Positions 44,101 through 47,100 of a stretch of DNA of 49,715 bases are shown here, piece after piece. The notes under the pieces are model-generated. The model was not told the DNA's origin. It worked only from the letters and a program-made list of their open reading frames with translations, and searched no databases. Origin of the DNA: a virus; the IMG/VR virus record IMGVR_UViG_3300017746_000020, positions 1-49,715 of that record; one strand, written 5' to 3'. Position 1 is the first letter of the stretch. Each line of letters starts with the position of its first letter. The translations under genes and the position numbers were made by a program.

Positions 44101-47100
44101 ATCAATTGAAGTTGTGAAATACAATCCTGACCCCAAGAAAGAGCCATGTCTAGACGGTGTATTGAACAAATCATTGTCAAAATGCCCTCTAAAAAATGAC
44201 GTAGGCAATCCGCTGTAATCTCTTGTGAGCGGGTGAGAGGTTGACCACTTAGCCGTGAGTTCTTCATTCTCTCCTCGCATAGCAGCAAACTGCAGATCGA
44301 GTTCGTCATCTGTATATAACTCACTGAAATGAGGCTCATAACCGTCAATGAGGTTATACTCCTCAGCACGCTGGTAGAAACCTTCCGCTGACTCAACAAT
44401 TCCTTCTACATAAATTGGGCCGTCAATGCGACTGCGAAGCCAAGCCAGCATTTCCATGCCGCGCACCCCGAACTCGCGTTGCCTAAATACACCTGTCACA
44501 ATGGCGCCTTCGCTGCCGTCGTAGTCCAAAGCCTCCATTGTCTCTGGATCATCTGTGTATATCAAATCTCCACCTTTGAACTTAGCCATGCGCATTTGCT
44601 CGCCGGGCTTGTCCTCTTTCATGCCAGCTAGACTGATTGTCTCAACAGTTTCTGGTTCTGGCCATTCACGCGGCGCGGCGCCCTGATCGCCAAAACCGGC
44701 TGATTCTGGAACTTGCGTCTTTTGAGCTGCTGCGTCACGCTCTCGCCTAGCTTGCGTAAGGATCTTAGCGACATTTTCTTTCGCTCTCTGCAGTATATTC
44801 TCGACTGCTTTAGTAGACTTTCCTAATTCAGCAGCAATATCCTCATTTGATTTATTTTCTATATAACTCTTTTCAAAAACCTCAGCTTGCAGCTTTGGTA
44901 GTTTCGCAATCACTTTGCGTAGCACTTCATCGCCTTGAGACTTGGCATCTTGCTCTGTTGTAGGCGTTTGCGTTTTGAGGAAATCCATTACGTCTGGGCG
45001 CAATGGGAGCGGCATGACCGCACTATCAGGAATTATGTCAGCAATGCGCTCTTCAATTGCTTTCTGAGCTTGTCGCACAACTTCTTCTCTAAAGTTTTCT
45101 GGTTTTTGCACTGCGCGGCTAACGCCTACATTTGCTGCAGCTACCAAAATCTCAGGTGAGATGCCGACGTTGCGATATTGCGCTGCTACCATTTGCGGGA
45201 TCGCAGCCTCCCTCACGTATTCCAACCGCTTTGCCGGCGTGTCTAGTTGTTTGTCGGTTCGCGTTTCAGCAAACAAATCAATAAGCCCGGCTTCAACAAA
45301 GCTCTGCGCTTGGATTGTTAGGTCGCGAAGGTTTTCAATCTCGCGTCGCAAGCCAGGGTCTGTTACGTTCTTGTCTGTTAGCAATGAATTTAATTTGCCA
45401 ACAAGATTTTCAAGGATTGCAACGATCTTTTCCCAAAGTGATTCATCGTTAGGCAGCATCTGCGCTATGCCAACCTGACCGTCTCTCGCAGCCTCAACCA
45501 CCATATTGAGATATTCATGGCCCATGTAGGTTGAGTTTGATGCCCTTTGGATGTCTGCCTCAAATTCTGCAGGCCACTGATTAACAGGGACGTTAGTGAG
45601 GTCTATGCCTCGCTGCCTTTTTGCCTTGTTGATGGTGTAGGCAAAATAACTTTGCGTTGTTAAATCTTTAAGCTCTTGAGGCAATCGCTCCCAAATGCTT
45701 GCAACAGCTTGATCGCCTACAAGCCGGCGGATAATGTTGTGCGTCGATTCCTCTAAAACTGTTTTTCTTGCAACTTCGACTGCTTCAGCAACAGATGCTC
45801 CTGATGAAATTGCTTGCAAGGATTGGTTAATCAACAACTCTGGGTCAATTTTTAGCGTGCCGTCAAATTCAACAGCTGCAGTGCCGCCAAACCTTCCTAC
45901 TTGCACTTTTTTGAAAGCGGTTTCTTGCTGCGAAACAGTTTCAATAATCTGTTCCACTATAGCGCCAGCTATGTTGTATCTCTGCTCTTCGCTAAGATTT
46001 GGTAGGGCATCAGCACTAGCAGCAACAGCGGAATCAATCAAAGCAGCGCTAGCAGAACGCATTGCTTGTTCGCCTGCCTTTTGCCCTCTCCTGGGCTTCA
46101 TCAGCTTCTTGACGTTGTATTTAGGCAAATTTGCTAGCTCAGGATCAACTGGCATCTGCTCTCTGCGCTCTCTTTCGGCCTGTGTTTGCTCCTGAGCCGC
46201 TTCTACGCTTTCTAGTGTTGGCGACAAGCCTTCGTATTCTCGAGCTCTTGGCGGCTGCATGACGCCATCTGCAATTCGCTTGCGAGTCTCAGCCTCTGAC
46301 ATCTCAATCAATGCTCGGTTCGCAGGAGCCGCTTCAGCAGCCCAAGCGACAGCATCATCCAGAATAATTGGAACAGAGCCTCCTTCTGCCTCTACCGCTT
46401 CTAAGGCTGCGGGTAATCCTAACTCCGGGGAGCCTTGCTCAAGGAGTGATTTTTCTTCGTTTGAAAGTTGCACAGTGCTGCCTTGCGACATTTTTGTGGC
46501 AGCGTGTAATTGATTTAGTCTTGCCTTTTGCAACAACAAATCATTGAGAGAATTTTGTATGCCTTGCACTGCGTTGGCTGGCATCAAGCCCCCTTCTTGC
46601 GCTTGCCTCAGATTAGTTTCAGCGCGATCAATCGCAGCATCGAGATCAGCTGATTGTTGCTTGTATTCTTTGAGCGCAACTGCCTGCGCAGCCATGCGAT
46701 TTGCTGCTGTAGAACTTTGCGTGGCTTTAGCAATTTTAACAGCGTTGAATGCGATTTGTGCTTTTTCGCTGTCGAATCCGTATTCTTCGTTTGCTCGAGC
46801 AAGTTCTTGTTCAAGATACTCAACTTGGCTTTGTCCGGGTGCTGACGCAGCTTCGACGCCGCCAAATATCAACTGCAGTTCTGCTACCTCTGCTTCGGTA
46901 ATGGTAACGCCCTCTGGCAAGTATTCTTGCAACACAACTGCTGCATCTGGGCCGCTAAGTGCCTCTGCTAGCGCAGCAGATGCCTCCTCAACTTGAGATA
47001 ATTCCGCTTGATTGCTTTTTTGGATGTTGCGCGATCTGCGCCCTACAGAGCCAACAGTAGCTAGCGCCATAATTAATCCTATGCTAGAGCCTATCCCAGC

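Noticed and set aside
45734-46195. 153-codon plus-strand frame inside the giant gene
   Set aside because: Antisense to a conserved coding frame; Ala/Ser/Cys composition is that of a reverse-complement shadow. The same holds for other plus-strand frames between 30,175 and 49,715.
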